This document shows positions 25,421 through 34,721 of a DNA stretch of 64,000 bases, piece after piece. The notes under the pieces are model-generated. The model ran no database searches. It worked only from the letters and a program-made list of their open reading frames with translations, and had not been told where the DNA came from. Every line of letters starts with the position of its first letter. Position 1 is the first letter of the stretch. This DNA comes from Streptomyces spinosisporus (GTDB taxonomy: Bacteria; Actinomycetota; Actinomycetes; Streptomycetales; Streptomycetaceae). A program made the translations under genes and the position numbers. The DNA lies in the NCBI RefSeq assembly GCF_022698145.1, contig NZ_JALDAX010000001.1, positions 558,001 through 622,000 of the forward strand, in the 5' to 3' direction.

Positions 25421-26676
25421 ACAGGACGTTGGCGGCCAGGGCCGCTGCGGGTGTGCTCGCCGCCGCGCTCGTACTGGCCGGATGCAGCTCCAAGGCCAAG
25501 GACGACGGTGACAAGGCGGCCGAGGGCGGGATGAAGACCGGGGAGGGCATCTCCGGCAAGACGATCACGCTCGGCGCGCTCACCGACATGACCGGCGTCT
25601 ACGCGACCCTCGGCAAGAGCGTCACGCAGGCGCAGCAGCTGTATGTGAAACAGCTGAACGCCGCCGGGGGCGTCTGCGGCTACAAGGTCGAGCTGACCAT
25701 CCGCGACCACAGCTACGACCCGCAGAAGGCGGTGTCGGCGTACACCGAACTGGAGCCGAAGGTGCTGGGCTTCGTCCAGTTCATCGGCTCGCCGTTCGTC
25801 GCCGCCGTCAAGCAGCGCATCGACGGCCAGGACAAGGGCCTGGTCCTGCCGCAGGCCTGGTCGGCGACGCTGCTCGGCAGCCCGTACATCCGCGTCATCG
25901 GATCCACCTACGACCTGGAGACGATCAACGCCGTCGACTTCCTCATGCAGGAGAAGGGCATCAAGAAGGGCGACAAGATCGGCCATGTGTACTTCGAGGG
26001 CGACTACGGCGAGAACGCGCTCACCGGCTCCGAGCACATCGCCAAGGAGGCCGGTCTGACCGTGGTGCAGCAGAAGATCAAGGCGACCGACAACGACATG
26101 ACGGCCCAGGTGACCGCCCTGAAGAAGGCCGGGGTCAAGGCGATCGTCCTCAGTGCGGGCCCCCGCCAGGCGGTCTCGCTCGTCGGCGTCGCCGCGGCGA
26201 GCGGCTTCAATGTGCCCATCATCGGCAACAACTCCGCCTTCGCACCCCAGCTCCTCGCCACCGAGGCGGGCCCGGCCCTGATGAAGAACTACTACGTGGC
26301 CTCGCCCTCGCTGCCGATCGGCGCGGACACCCCGAAGGCCAAGAAGCTCGTCGCCGACTACAAGGCGGCCTACCCCAAGGACTCCCTCGACAACGGCATC
26401 GTCGCCGGCTGGACCGCCGCGTCGGCCTTCGGCGAGGCCCTGAAGAAGGCCTGCGCGAGCAAGGACCTCACCCGTGAGGGCGTCGACAAGGCCCTGCTGT
26501 CGCTCGACGCCTACGACATCGGCTTCGGCGTCACCCAGGACTTCAGCGACCCCGCCGCCGCCTCCTCCCGCGAGAGCGTGATCCTGCAGCCCGACAAGAG
26601 CGTCACGGGCGGCATGAAGGTCGTACGCGAGGCAGGCGCCTCGAAGGTGGCCCAGGCGTACACCCCGGCGAGCTGA
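25417..26676 (+). CDS. livK: ABC transporter substrate-binding lipoprotein LivK-like
   Basis: 419 aa, strong GGGGAGGA ribosome-binding site, overlapping livM by 4 bp. The signal peptide ends in lipobox LVLAGCSS (Cys23). The periplasmic-binding fold begins ITLGALTDMTGVYATLGKSVTQAQQLYVKQLNAAGG, typical of Leu/Ile/Val, amide or urea binding proteins. It sits last in the liv operon. Ligand cannot be assigned; a PucR regulator nearby makes amides, ureides or purine-derived compounds as plausible as amino acids. Confidence 0.9.
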   Translation: MNRTLAARAAAGVLAAALVLAGCSSKAKDDGDKAAEGGMKTGEGISGKTITLGALTDMTGVYATLGKSVTQAQQLYVKQLNAAGGVCGYKVELTIRDHSYDPQKAVSAYTELEPKVLGFVQFIGSPFVAAVKQRIDGQDKGLVLPQAWSATLLGSPYIRVIGSTYDLETINAVDFLMQEKGIKKGDKIGHVYFEGDYGENALTGSEHIAKEAGLTVVQQKIKATDNDMTAQVTALKKAGVKAIVLSAGPRQAVSLVGVAAASGFNVPIIGNNSAFAPQLLATEAGPALMKNYYVASPSLPIGADTPKAKKLVADYKAAYPKDSLDNGIVAGWTAASAFGEALKKACASKDLTREGVDKALLSLDAYDIGFGVTQDFSDPAAASSRESVILQPDKSVTGGMKVVREAGASKVAQAYTPAS

Positions 26677-26693
26677 GCCGCCCGGAGGGACAA

Positions 26694-26741
26694 ACGCCCG
26701 AGGGGGCCCGGACCGTTCCTGGTCCGGGCCCCCTCGGGCGT
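26694..26741. terminator. strong hairpin terminator between livK and pssA (bidirectional)
   Basis: A perfect 21-bp inverted repeat (26694-26714 and 26721-26741) with a 6-nt loop, starting 17 bp after the livK stop and ending 14 bp before the convergent pssA stop. No U-tract is present, as is usual for Streptomyces terminators. Confidence 0.9.
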
Positions 26742-26754
26742 GTCGCGACGGCGG

Positions 26755-27612
26755 CTACGGCAGCTGGGCCGCGCGCGCCTCACGACGGTTGTCGCGGAAG
26801 TTGTTCACCCGGCGGGCCGTGGCGAACAGCGGGATGACCGCGCCCGTGACCAGCTGCAGCGCGCAGCCCGTCTGGAGCAGCAGCTGACCGCTCGGGGCGT
26901 CGAAGGCCCAGGCGGCCAGCAGCCCCATGGACACGACGATCCAGGACAGCATCGCGACCGCGAGACGGCCCCGCGGCTTCGGGTACTCGACCCGGCTCAC
27001 CATCAGCCAGGCGGTGCCCAGGATCGCCAGCAGCGTCGCCACGAAGGGCAGCTCGAGCAGCACGATCGAGACCACCGTCAGCGCGCCGAACGGCGAGGGC
27101 ATGCCCTGGAACATGCCGTTGGGCACCGTCACGCACGAGAAGCGCGCCAGCCGCAGCACCACGGCGAGGAGCACCACGATCGCCCCCACCGCCGCCACCC
27201 GCTGATGCGCGTCGTCCGCGACCATGCCGTAGACGAGGACGAAGTACGCGGGCGCCAGGCCGAAGCTGATCAGGTCCGAGAGGTTGTCCAGCTCGGCGCC
27301 CATGGGCGAGGAGCGGAGCTTGCGCGCCACCAGGCCGTCGAACAGGTCGAAGACCGCCGCGCAGAGCATCAGGATCACCGCGGTGGCCGCGCTGTGGCGG
27401 GCCATCCCGGACGCGTCCTGGCTGCCGGTGAGGTGCGGGATCAGGATGCCGGTGGTGGTGAAGTACACGGCCATGAAGCCGCAGGTGGCGTTGCCGAGGG
27501 TGAGGGTGTCCGCTATCGAGAGGCGGAGAGAGAGCGGCATCTCCTCCTCGTCGTCGACCTCGTCGGCGTCGGGCACCCAGCCCGCCTGGGTCTCTGGATC
27601 AATCACGGTCAA
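26755..27612 (-). CDS. pssA: CDP-diacylglycerol--serine O-phosphatidyltransferase
   Basis: 285 aa if the TTG at 27612 (good GGGGTGA spacing) is used; the GTG at 27606 would give 283. The CDP-alcohol phosphatidyltransferase motif is complete: FDGLVARKLRSSPMGAELDNLSD (D-G-x2-A-R-x8-G-x3-D-x3-D). About eight hydrophobic segments follow an acidic N terminus. It makes phosphatidylserine from CDP-diacylglycerol and serine at the membrane. It overlaps the psd 3' end, so the two enzymes of phosphatidylethanolamine synthesis are coupled. Confidence 0.93.
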   Translation of the reverse strand: MTVIDPETQAGWVPDADEVDDEEEMPLSLRLSIADTLTLGNATCGFMAVYFTTTGILIPHLTGSQDASGMARHSAATAVILMLCAAVFDLFDGLVARKLRSSPMGAELDNLSDLISFGLAPAYFVLVYGMVADDAHQRVAAVGAIVVLLAVVLRLARFSCVTVPNGMFQGMPSPFGALTVVSIVLLELPFVATLLAILGTAWLMVSRVEYPKPRGRLAVAMLSWIVVSMGLLAAWAFDAPSGQLLLQTGCALQLVTGAVIPLFATARRVNNFRDNRREARAAQLP

Positions 27613-28255
27613 TGCGAGTCACCCCAGCCACCGTCTTCTGACCGACCTCGACCGCGACCTCCACGCCCTCGGGCAGGTAGATGTCGACGCGCGAGCCGAA
27701 GCGGATCAGACCGATGCGGTCGCCCTGCTCGACCTTCGTGCCCTGCGGAATGTAGGGCACGATGCGGCGGGCCACCGCGCCGGCGATCTGGATCATCTCG
27801 ATGTCGCCGAGTTCGGTGTCGAAGTGCCAGACTACGCGCTCGTTGTTCTCGCTCTCCTTGTTGAACGCCGGAACGAACCCGCCGGGGATGTGCTCGACCG
27901 ACGTCACCGTGCCGGACAGCGGCGCGCGGTTGACGTGGACGTTGAGCGGGCTCATGAAGATCGCGACGCGGGTGCGGCCGTCCTTCCACGGCATGATGCT
28001 CTGCACCACACCGTCGGCGGGGGAGATCACCCGGCCCCGGGTGATCTCGCGCTCGGGGTCGCGGAAGAACCACAGCATGCCCGCCGCGAGCGCGGTGGCG
28101 GGCACGGCCACGGCCCTGGCGACGCCGGAGCGGCGCGCACGGGCGAGGCTGAGGGCTGCGGTGGCGACGGTCGGGAGAAGCCACGGCGATGCTCCGCGCG
28201 CGAGGCGTACGCCGGCCCGGCTGTCGCTTGGTGCAGAGGTTTGGCTGTGGGGCAT
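27599..28255 (-). CDS. psd: phosphatidylserine decarboxylase (short type)
   Basis: 218 aa from ATG 28255. A membrane segment (about 22-65) precedes WFFRDPEREI, ISPADGVVQ (catalytic triad Asp region), MSPLNVHVNRAPLSG and the self-cleavage region RFGSRVDIYLPEG, where the Ser in GSR becomes the pyruvoyl group. This is the short, archaetidylserine decarboxylase-like class. It produces phosphatidylethanolamine from PssA product. The longer upstream frame lacks homology and includes an unrelated Arg/Pro-rich stretch. Confidence 0.93.
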   Translation of the reverse strand: MPHSQTSAPSDSRAGVRLARGASPWLLPTVATAALSLARARRSGVARAVAVPATALAAGMLWFFRDPEREITRGRVISPADGVVQSIMPWKDGRTRVAIFMSPLNVHVNRAPLSGTVTSVEHIPGGFVPAFNKESENNERVVWHFDTELGDIEMIQIAGAVARRIVPYIPQGTKVEQGDRIGLIRFGSRVDIYLPEGVEVAVEVGQKTVAGVTRIDRD

Positions 28256-28425
28256 GGATGACCTTCGTAGCGGATGATGCCGCGCAGTAACGGGGGACGG
28301 CGGCTTTCCGGGGATCGTACCGGTCGCGGACCACAACTGGGCAAGCCAGGAAGCCGAGTCGGCGGCCGAAGAGGGATGACGGGGTGTGACCTTCTTCTCC
28401 AAGAAAACACCCCGTATCCGGACAT

Positions 28426-29631
28426 CTAGCCCTGGAACCGATACTCTTCGAGCAGCCTGCGACCGATGATCATTTTCTGGATTTCGGCGGTACCTTCGCC
28501 GATCAGCAGCATCGGGGCCTCGCGGTAGAGACGCTCGATCTCGTACTCCTTGGAGAAGCCGTAGCCGCCGTGGATCCGGAAGGCGTCCTCCACGACCTCC
28601 TTGCAGTACTCGGAGGCGAGGTACTTCGCCATCCCGGCTTCAAGGTCGTTTCGTTCTCCGGAGTCCTTTTTGCGTGCCGCGTTCACCATCATCGCATGGG
28701 CGGCCTCGACCTTGGTGGCCATCTCGGCGAGCTTGAACTGAATGGCCTGGTGCTGGGCGATCGCCTTGCCGAAAGTGTGCCGTTGCTGGGCGTACTGGAC
28801 GCCGAGTTCGAAGGCACGCTGAGCGACGCCGCAGCCACGCGCCGCCACGTTCACGCGACCGACCTCGACGCCGTCCATCATTTGGTAAAAACCTCGGCCG
28901 GTGGTGCCGCCGAGCACCCGATCGGCCGGAACGCGCAGGCCGTCCATGATCAGCTCGGTGGTGTCGACACCCTTGTAGCCCATCTTGTCGATCTTCCCGG
29001 GGATGGTGAGGCCGGGCCGGACCTCTCCGAAGCCGGGCTCCTTCTCGACGAGGAAGGTCGTCATCGACTTGTGGGGCGCCGTCCCCTCGGGGTGTCCTTC
29101 GTCACTTCGCACGAGTACGGCGACCAGAGACGACGTTCCGCCGTTCGTCAGCCACATCTTCTGGCCGTTGAGGACGTACTCGTCGCCGTCCTTGACCGCC
29201 TTGGAGGTGATGGCCGAGACGTCCGAGCCGAGGCCCGGCTCCGACATGGAGAAGGCGCCCCGGATGTCGCCGGCCGCCATGCGCGGCAGGAAGTGGTCCT
29301 TCTGCTCCTGCGTGCCGTGCTGCTTGAGCATGTACGCCACGATGAAGTGGGTGTTGATGATGCCGGAGACCGACATCCAGCCGCGGGCGATCTCCTCGAC
29401 GCACAGGGCGTAGGTGAGGAGCGACTCGCCCAGACCCCCGTACTCCTCCGGGATCATCAGGCCGAACAGGCCGAGCTCCTTGAGGCCGTCGACGATCGCT
29501 TGCGGGTACTCGTCGCGGTGCTCCAGCTCGGTGGCGACCGGGATGATCTCCTTGTCCACGAAGTCGCGGACGGTGGAGAGGATCTCCTGCTGGATGTCGG
29601 TGAGACCGGCGGTCTGGGCGAGTCGCGCCAT
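28426..29631 (-). CDS. acyl-CoA dehydrogenase, probable methylsuccinyl-CoA dehydrogenase
   Basis: 401 aa from ATG 29631. Family motifs include FSMSEPGLGSDVSAI (FAD/substrate), MWLTNGG, KMGYKGVDTTEL, QRHTFGKAIAQHQAIQFKLAEM and RIHGGYGFSKEYEIERLYREAPMLLIGEGTAEIQK, with the catalytic-base position Glu in LIGEGTAE. Gene order (mch, mcl, meaA, ccr upstream on the same strand) indicates oxidation of methylsuccinyl-CoA to mesaconyl-CoA in the ethylmalonyl-CoA pathway. The gap to the next operon member is 2 bp. Confidence 0.9.
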   Translation of the reverse strand: MARLAQTAGLTDIQQEILSTVRDFVDKEIIPVATELEHRDEYPQAIVDGLKELGLFGLMIPEEYGGLGESLLTYALCVEEIARGWMSVSGIINTHFIVAYMLKQHGTQEQKDHFLPRMAAGDIRGAFSMSEPGLGSDVSAITSKAVKDGDEYVLNGQKMWLTNGGTSSLVAVLVRSDEGHPEGTAPHKSMTTFLVEKEPGFGEVRPGLTIPGKIDKMGYKGVDTTELIMDGLRVPADRVLGGTTGRGFYQMMDGVEVGRVNVAARGCGVAQRAFELGVQYAQQRHTFGKAIAQHQAIQFKLAEMATKVEAAHAMMVNAARKKDSGERNDLEAGMAKYLASEYCKEVVEDAFRIHGGYGFSKEYEIERLYREAPMLLIGEGTAEIQKMIIGRRLLEEYRFQG

Positions 29632-29633
29632 GG

Positions 29634-30146
29634 CTACTTCTCCTGCTCCTTGAGCTCGGGGCGGCCCGGCTGCTCGCCGCCGCGCTCCTTGATGTACGTC
29701 TCGGTCGGCACCATCACCTTGCGGCGGAAGACGCAGACCAGCGTGCCGTCCTGCTTGTAGCCCTTGGTCTCGACGTGGACGATGCCGCGGTCGTTCTTGG
29801 ACTTCGAGGGCCACTTGTCGAGCACGGTCGTCTGGCCGTAGATCGTGTCGCCGTGGAAGGTCGGCGCCACGTGCTTGAGCGACTCGATCTCCAGGTTGGC
29901 GATCGCCTTGCCGGAGATGTCCGGCACGGACATGCCGAGCAGCAGGGAGTAGATGTAGTTCCCGACGACGACGTTCTTGCCGAAGTCCGTCGTCTTCTCC
30001 GCATAGTTCGTGTCCATGTGGAGCGGGTGGTGGTTCATGGTGAGGAGACAGAACAGGTGGTCGTCGTACTCCGTGACCGTCTTTCCCGGCCAGTGCTTGT
30101 ACGTCGCCCCGACCTCGAACTCCTCGTAGGTGCGTCCGAACTGCAT
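29634..30146 (-). CDS. mch: MaoC-family dehydratase, probable mesaconyl-CoA hydratase
   Basis: 170 aa from ATG 30146. Hot-dog fold with the hydratase region TVTEYDDHLFCLLTMNHHPLHMDTNYAEKTTDFGKNVVVGNYIYSLLLGMS, close to the MaoC consensus (Asp and His dyad). It adds water to mesaconyl-CoA giving beta-methylmalyl-CoA. It is 5 bp from mcl and 2 bp from the acyl-CoA dehydrogenase gene, consistent with one transcript. Confidence 0.88.
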   Translation of the reverse strand: MQFGRTYEEFEVGATYKHWPGKTVTEYDDHLFCLLTMNHHPLHMDTNYAEKTTDFGKNVVVGNYIYSLLLGMSVPDISGKAIANLEIESLKHVAPTFHGDTIYGQTTVLDKWPSKSKNDRGIVHVETKGYKQDGTLVCVFRRKVMVPTETYIKERGGEQPGRPELKEQEK

Positions 30147-30151
30147 GACCG

Positions 30152-31117
30152 TCAGGCCTCCGGGATCTCGAACTTCGACGTGCGCTGCATGCCGGCGGCC
30201 CGGCCCTTGCCCGAGATGACCAGGGCCATCTTGCGGCTGGCCTCGTCGATCATCTCGTCGCCGAGCATCGCGGAGCCCTTCTTGCCGCCCGCCTCGGACG
30301 TGTAGTAGTCGTACGCGTCCAGGATCAGCTCGGCGTGGTCGTAGTCCTCCTGCGACGGCGAGAAGATCTCGTTGGACGCCTCGACCTGGCCCGGGTGCAG
30401 CACCCACTTGCCGTCGAAGCCGAGCGCGGCGGCGCGGCTTGCGACCTCGCGGTAGCCGTCGATGTTGCGGATCTGCAGGTAGGGGCCGTCGATGGCCTGG
30501 AGGTTGTTGGCGCGGGCGGCCATCAGGATCTTCATCAGGATGTAGTGGTAGGCGTCCGCCGGGTAGCCGGGCGGCTGCTCGCCCACGACGAGCGACTTCA
30601 TGTTGATGGACGCCATGAAGTCGGCCGGGCCGAAGATGATCGTCTCGACGCGCTGGGAGGCCGTCGCGATCTCGTTGACGTTGTTGAGGCCCTGGGCGTT
30701 CTCGATCTGCGCCTCGATGCCGATCTTGCCGACCTCGAAGCCCATCGTCTTCTCGATCTGCGTCAGCAGCAGGTCCAGCGCGACGATCTGCTCGGCCGTC
30801 TGCACCTTCGGCAGCATGATGCAGTCGAGGTCCTGGCCCGCGCCCTCGACGACCGTGACGACGTCGCGGTACGTCCACTCGGTCGTCCAGTCGTTGACGC
30901 GCACGACCCTCGTCTTGCCGGTCCAGTCACCCTCGTTGAGGAACTTGACGATGGTGTGCCGTGCCTCGGGCTTGGCCAGCGGCGCGCACGCGTCCTCCAG
31001 GTCGAGGAAGACCTGGTCGGCGGGGAGGCCCTGCGCCTTCTCCAGGAAGCGGGGGTTGCTTCCCGGGACCGCGAGGCAGGAGCGTCGCGGACGCAGACGG
31101 TTGACAGGCGTGGTCAT
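30152..31117 (-). CDS. mcl: HpcH/HpaI-family CoA ester lyase, probable malyl-CoA/beta-methylmalyl-CoA lyase
   Basis: 321 aa. Family signatures: RSCLAVPGSNPRFLEKA, FLDLEDACAPLAKPEAR (metal Glu/Asp), IMLPKVQTAEQI, EAQIENAQGLNNVNEIA, FGPADFMASI and GKWVLHPGQVEASNEIF. It cleaves beta-methylmalyl-CoA to glyoxylate and propionyl-CoA. Start ATG overlaps the meaA stop by 4 bp. Confidence 0.9.
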   Translation of the reverse strand: MTTPVNRLRPRRSCLAVPGSNPRFLEKAQGLPADQVFLDLEDACAPLAKPEARHTIVKFLNEGDWTGKTRVVRVNDWTTEWTYRDVVTVVEGAGQDLDCIMLPKVQTAEQIVALDLLLTQIEKTMGFEVGKIGIEAQIENAQGLNNVNEIATASQRVETIIFGPADFMASINMKSLVVGEQPPGYPADAYHYILMKILMAARANNLQAIDGPYLQIRNIDGYREVASRAAALGFDGKWVLHPGQVEASNEIFSPSQEDYDHAELILDAYDYYTSEAGGKKGSAMLGDEMIDEASRKMALVISGKGRAAGMQRTSKFEIPEA

Positions 31118-33141
31118 GCGGGGACCTCCAGGGGGTCGAGCTTGTTCGCTTTCCGGATCTCGTCGACGATGCGGCCGATGATGCCGGTGATGTCGAAGTC
31201 CTTCGGGGTGAAGACGGCGGCCACTCCGGCGGCCCTGAGCTGCTCGGCGTCACCATTGGGGATGATGCCACCGGCGATCACGGGTATATCTGTGGCACCG
31301 GCCACACGCAGCCGCTCCAGCACGTCCGGCACCAGCTGGGCGTGCGAGCCGGAGAGGATGGACAGGCCGACCGCGTGCACGTCCTCCGCGAGGGCCGCGT
31401 CCACGATCTGCTCCGGGGTGAGCCGGATGCCCTGGTAGACGACCTCGAAGCCGGCGTCGCGCGCGCGGACCGCGATCTGCTCGGCGCCGTTGGAGTGGCC
31501 GTCCAGACCGGGCTTGCCGACCAGGAAGCGGAGCTTGCCGACGCCCAGGTCCTTGGCGGTGAGCTCGACCGTGCGCCGCACCCGCCCCATCGCCGAGCCC
31601 TCCTCGGCGGTGACCGCCACCGGCGCCGAGGAGACACCGGTCGGCGCGCGGAACTCGCCGAACACCTCGCGCAGGGCCCCGGCCCACTCGCCGGTCGTGA
31701 CCCCGGCGCGGGCGCACTCCAGCGTGGCCTCCATGAGGTTGTCGGTGCCCTTCGCGGCCTCCTTCAGCCGCTCCAGCGCCTTGCAGGGGCGCGGGTGGTT
31801 GAAGGGCGGCTGGTAGCGGGTGTCGCGCCAGTTCTGCAGCGATGCGATGACGCGGGCCTCGACAGCTGGATCGACCGTCTGGATGGCTGTATCGAGATCG
31901 GCCGTCAATGGATTGGGCTCGGTCGTCTCGAAGATGTTGACGCCCACGATCTTCTCTTGACCGGACTCAATACGGGCCCTGCGCTCGGCGTGCGAGGAGA
32001 CGAGCTGCGACTTCAGGTAGCCGGACTCGACGGCGGCCATCGCGCCACCCATCTCCTGGATCCGTTCGATCTCCGCGAGCGAGTCCTCGACCAGGGCGGC
32101 GACCTTCTTCTCGATGACGTGCGAGCCCTCGAAGATGTCGTCGTACTCCAGCAGGTCGCTCTCGTGCGCCAGCACCTGCTGGATGCGCAGCGACCACTGC
32201 TGGTCCCACGGCCGCGGCAGGCCCAGCGCCTCGTTCCAGGCGGGGAGTTGGACGGCACGCGCGCGTGCGTCCTTGGAGAGGGTCACGGCCAGCATCTCCA
32301 GGACGATCCGCTGGACGTTGTTCTCCGGCTGCGCCTCCGTCAGACCCAGGGAGTTGACCTGGACGCCGTAGCGGAAGCGGCGCTGCTTGGCGTTCTCGAT
32401 GCCGTAGCGCTCGCGGGTGACCCGGTCCCAGATGCGGCCGAACGCCCGCATCTTGCACATCTCCTCGACGAAGCGCACACCGGCGTTGACGAAGAAGGAG
32501 ATGCGGGCGACGACGTCGCCGAACTTCTCCTGCGGCACCTGACCGGAGTCGCGGACGGCGTCCAGGACCGCGATCGCCGTGGACATCGCGTACGCGATCT
32601 CCTGCACCGGCGTGGCGCCCGCCTCCTGCAGGTGGTAGCTGCAGATGTTGATCGGGTTCCACTTCGGGATGTGGGAGACCGTGTACGCGATCATGTCCGT
32701 CGTCAGGCGGAGCGACGGTCCCGGCGGGAAGACGTGCGTGCCCCGCGACAGGTACTCCTTGACGATGTCGTTCTGGGTCGTGCCCTGGAGCCTGGTGATG
32801 TCCGCGCCCTGCTCCTCGGCGACGACCTGGTAGAGCGCCAGCAGCCACATGGCGGTGGCGTTGATCGTCATCGAGGTGTTCATCTGCTCCAGGGGGATGT
32901 CCTGGAACAGCCGCCGCATGTCACCGAGATGGGCCACCGGCACGCCGACGCGGCCGACCTCGCCGCGGGCGAGGATGTGGTCGGAGTCGTAGCCGGTCTG
33001 CGTAGGGAGATCGAACGCGACCGACAGACCGGTCTGGCCCTTGGCGAGGTTGCGCCGGTACAGCTCGTTGGACGCCTCGGCCGTGGAGTGACCGGCATAC
33101 GTGCGCATGAGCCACGGCCGGTCCTTCTGACGCTCAGTCAT
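31114..33141 (-). CDS. meaA: B12-dependent ethylmalonyl-CoA mutase
   Basis: 675 aa, methylmalonyl-CoA mutase superfamily with both parts in one chain. The TIM-barrel part carries RTYAGHSTAEASNELYRRNLAKGQTGLSVAFDLPTQTGYDSDH and the C-terminal cobalamin-binding domain has the DxHxxG motif (DGHSNGAEQ) and SILSGSH. It isomerises ethylmalonyl-CoA to methylsuccinyl-CoA. It is 9 bp downstream of ccr. The length and operon context separate it from methylmalonyl-CoA mutase. Confidence 0.92.
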   Translation of the reverse strand: MTERQKDRPWLMRTYAGHSTAEASNELYRRNLAKGQTGLSVAFDLPTQTGYDSDHILARGEVGRVGVPVAHLGDMRRLFQDIPLEQMNTSMTINATAMWLLALYQVVAEEQGADITRLQGTTQNDIVKEYLSRGTHVFPPGPSLRLTTDMIAYTVSHIPKWNPINICSYHLQEAGATPVQEIAYAMSTAIAVLDAVRDSGQVPQEKFGDVVARISFFVNAGVRFVEEMCKMRAFGRIWDRVTRERYGIENAKQRRFRYGVQVNSLGLTEAQPENNVQRIVLEMLAVTLSKDARARAVQLPAWNEALGLPRPWDQQWSLRIQQVLAHESDLLEYDDIFEGSHVIEKKVAALVEDSLAEIERIQEMGGAMAAVESGYLKSQLVSSHAERRARIESGQEKIVGVNIFETTEPNPLTADLDTAIQTVDPAVEARVIASLQNWRDTRYQPPFNHPRPCKALERLKEAAKGTDNLMEATLECARAGVTTGEWAGALREVFGEFRAPTGVSSAPVAVTAEEGSAMGRVRRTVELTAKDLGVGKLRFLVGKPGLDGHSNGAEQIAVRARDAGFEVVYQGIRLTPEQIVDAALAEDVHAVGLSILSGSHAQLVPDVLERLRVAGATDIPVIAGGIIPNGDAEQLRAAGVAAVFTPKDFDITGIIGRIVDEIRKANKLDPLEVPA

Positions 33142-33150
33142 GTACGCCTC

Positions 33151-34494
33151 TCAGATGTTCCGGAAGCGGTTGATGGCGTCGAGGTGCTTGGCGCGCATCT
33201 CCTCGTCGCGCACGCCGAGACCTTCCTCGGGGGCCAGGCACAGCACGCCGACCTTGCCCTGGTGGAGGTTGCGGTGCACGTCGTAGGCCGCCTGGCCGGT
33301 CTCCTCGAGGGAGTAGACCTTGGACAGCGTCGGGTGGATCTTGCCCTTCGCGACGAGCCGGTTGGCCTCCCAGGCCTCGCGGTAGTTGGCGAAGTGCGAG
33401 CCGATGATTCGCTTCAGCGACATCCACAGGTAGCGGTTGTCGTACTCGTGGTGGTAGCCCGAGGTCGAGGCGCAGGTGACGATCGTGCCGCCCTTGCGCG
33501 TGACGTACACGGAGGCGCCGAAGGTCTCGCGGCCCGGGTGCTCGAAGACGATGTCGACGTCCTCGCCGCCGGTGAGCTCGCGGATGCGCTTGCCGAAGCG
33601 CTTCCACTCCTTGGGGTCCTGGGTGTGCTCGTCCCTCCAGAACCGGTAGCCCTCGGCGTTGCGGTCGATGATCGCCTCGGCGCCCATGGCGCGGCAGATC
33701 TCCGCCTTCTGCGGGCTGGAGACGACGCAGATCGGGTTGGCGCCACCGGCCAGCGCGAACTGCGTGGCGTACGAGCCCAGTCCGCCGCTCGCCCCCCAGA
33801 TCAGCACGTTGTCGCCCTGCTTCATGCCGGCGCCGTTGCGGGAGACCAGCTGGCGGTAGGCGGTGGAGTTGACGAGGCCCGGGGCGGCGGCCTCCTCCCA
33901 GCTGAGGTGGCCGGGCTTGGGCATCAGCTGGTTGGACTTGACGAGCGCGACCTCGGCGAGGCCGCCGAAGTTGGTCTCGAAGCCCCAGATGCGCTGCTCG
34001 GGGTCGAGCATCGTGTCGTTGTGGCCGTCGCTGGACTCCAGCTCGACCGAGAGGCAGTGCGCGACGACCTCCTCACCGGGCTTCCAGGCGTTCACGCCCG
34101 GGCCGGTGCGCAGGACGACGCCCGCGAGGTCGGAGCCGATGATGTGGTACGGCAGGTCGTGGCGCCGGGTCAGCTCGGAGAGACGGCCGTAGCGCTCCAG
34201 GAAGCCGAAGGTGGACATCGGCTCGAAGATCGAGGTCCACACCGAGTTGTAGTTGACACTCGATGCCATGACGGCCACCAGCGCCTCGCCCGGGCCCAGT
34301 TCGGGCACCGCCACCTCGTCGAGGTGGAGGGACTTGCGCGGGTCCTTGTCGCGGGTCTGGAGGCCCGCGAACATCTCCGTCTCGTCCTTGTGCACGGTGA
34401 TCGCGCGATACGACTCGGGGAGCGGCAGAGCTGCGAAGTCGGCCGGCGTCGAGTCCGGCGACTGGATCGCGTCCAGGATGTCCTTCACGGTCAC
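33151..34494 (-). CDS. ccr: crotonyl-CoA carboxylase/reductase
   Basis: 447 aa from GTG 34494 (CGGAGG just upstream; a second GTG lies 2 codons downstream). Medium-chain reductase fold with the NADPH-binding GASGGLGSYATQFALAGGA and Ccr-typical stretches ETNFGGLAEVALVKSNQLMPKP and FEHPGRETFGASVYV. It reductively carboxylates crotonyl-CoA to ethylmalonyl-CoA, feeding acetate assimilation and polyketide extender-unit supply. First gene of the ccr-meaA-mcl-mch-dehydrogenase operon. Confidence 0.93.
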   Translation of the reverse strand: MTVKDILDAIQSPDSTPADFAALPLPESYRAITVHKDETEMFAGLQTRDKDPRKSLHLDEVAVPELGPGEALVAVMASSVNYNSVWTSIFEPMSTFGFLERYGRLSELTRRHDLPYHIIGSDLAGVVLRTGPGVNAWKPGEEVVAHCLSVELESSDGHNDTMLDPEQRIWGFETNFGGLAEVALVKSNQLMPKPGHLSWEEAAAPGLVNSTAYRQLVSRNGAGMKQGDNVLIWGASGGLGSYATQFALAGGANPICVVSSPQKAEICRAMGAEAIIDRNAEGYRFWRDEHTQDPKEWKRFGKRIRELTGGEDVDIVFEHPGRETFGASVYVTRKGGTIVTCASTSGYHHEYDNRYLWMSLKRIIGSHFANYREAWEANRLVAKGKIHPTLSKVYSLEETGQAAYDVHRNLHQGKVGVLCLAPEEGLGVRDEEMRAKHLDAINRFRNI

Positions 34495-34515
34495 GGTGTT
34501 GCCTCCGGCGATACG

Positions 34516-34536
34516 CGCCCCTCGGGGAGGGGCGCT
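34516..34536 (-). promoter_or_regulatory. 9-bp hairpin in the ccr leader just above the ribosome-binding site
   Basis: Perfect arms GCGCCCCTC and GAGGGGCGC with a 3-nt loop lie 22 nt before the ccr start. A further perfect 10-bp inverted repeat (34676-34685 / 34697-34706) lies at the predicted extreme 5' end of the transcript. Either could stabilise the mRNA or act in attenuation. Confidence 0.45.
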
Positions 34537-34721
34537 GAGGGTTACGTCGGTGCTGCTGAGGGTTTTCGAAGGTGCCGTCGGTTCGGCCCGGTGGTGCTGC
34601 GGCAGCGCTTTGTGGCGCGGGAGGTTGCCTGTGACGCAGGCGTCCGGGCGCGCAGGCCATGAGCTTGCGGGGACAGCCGGCGTACGGAAGATCGCTGTAC
34701 GCCGGCCGCCCGGACTCCTTC

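Noticed and set aside
31342..34662. A plus-strand open frame of about 1,100 codons
   Set aside because: Antisense to ccr and meaA, with low-complexity Val/Leu/Asp/Gly-rich sequence and no recognisable domain.
34495..34715. Cobalamin riboswitch upstream of the B12-dependent mutase operon
   Set aside because: The leader has hairpins but I could not find a B12-box or the conserved core of cobalamin riboswitches.
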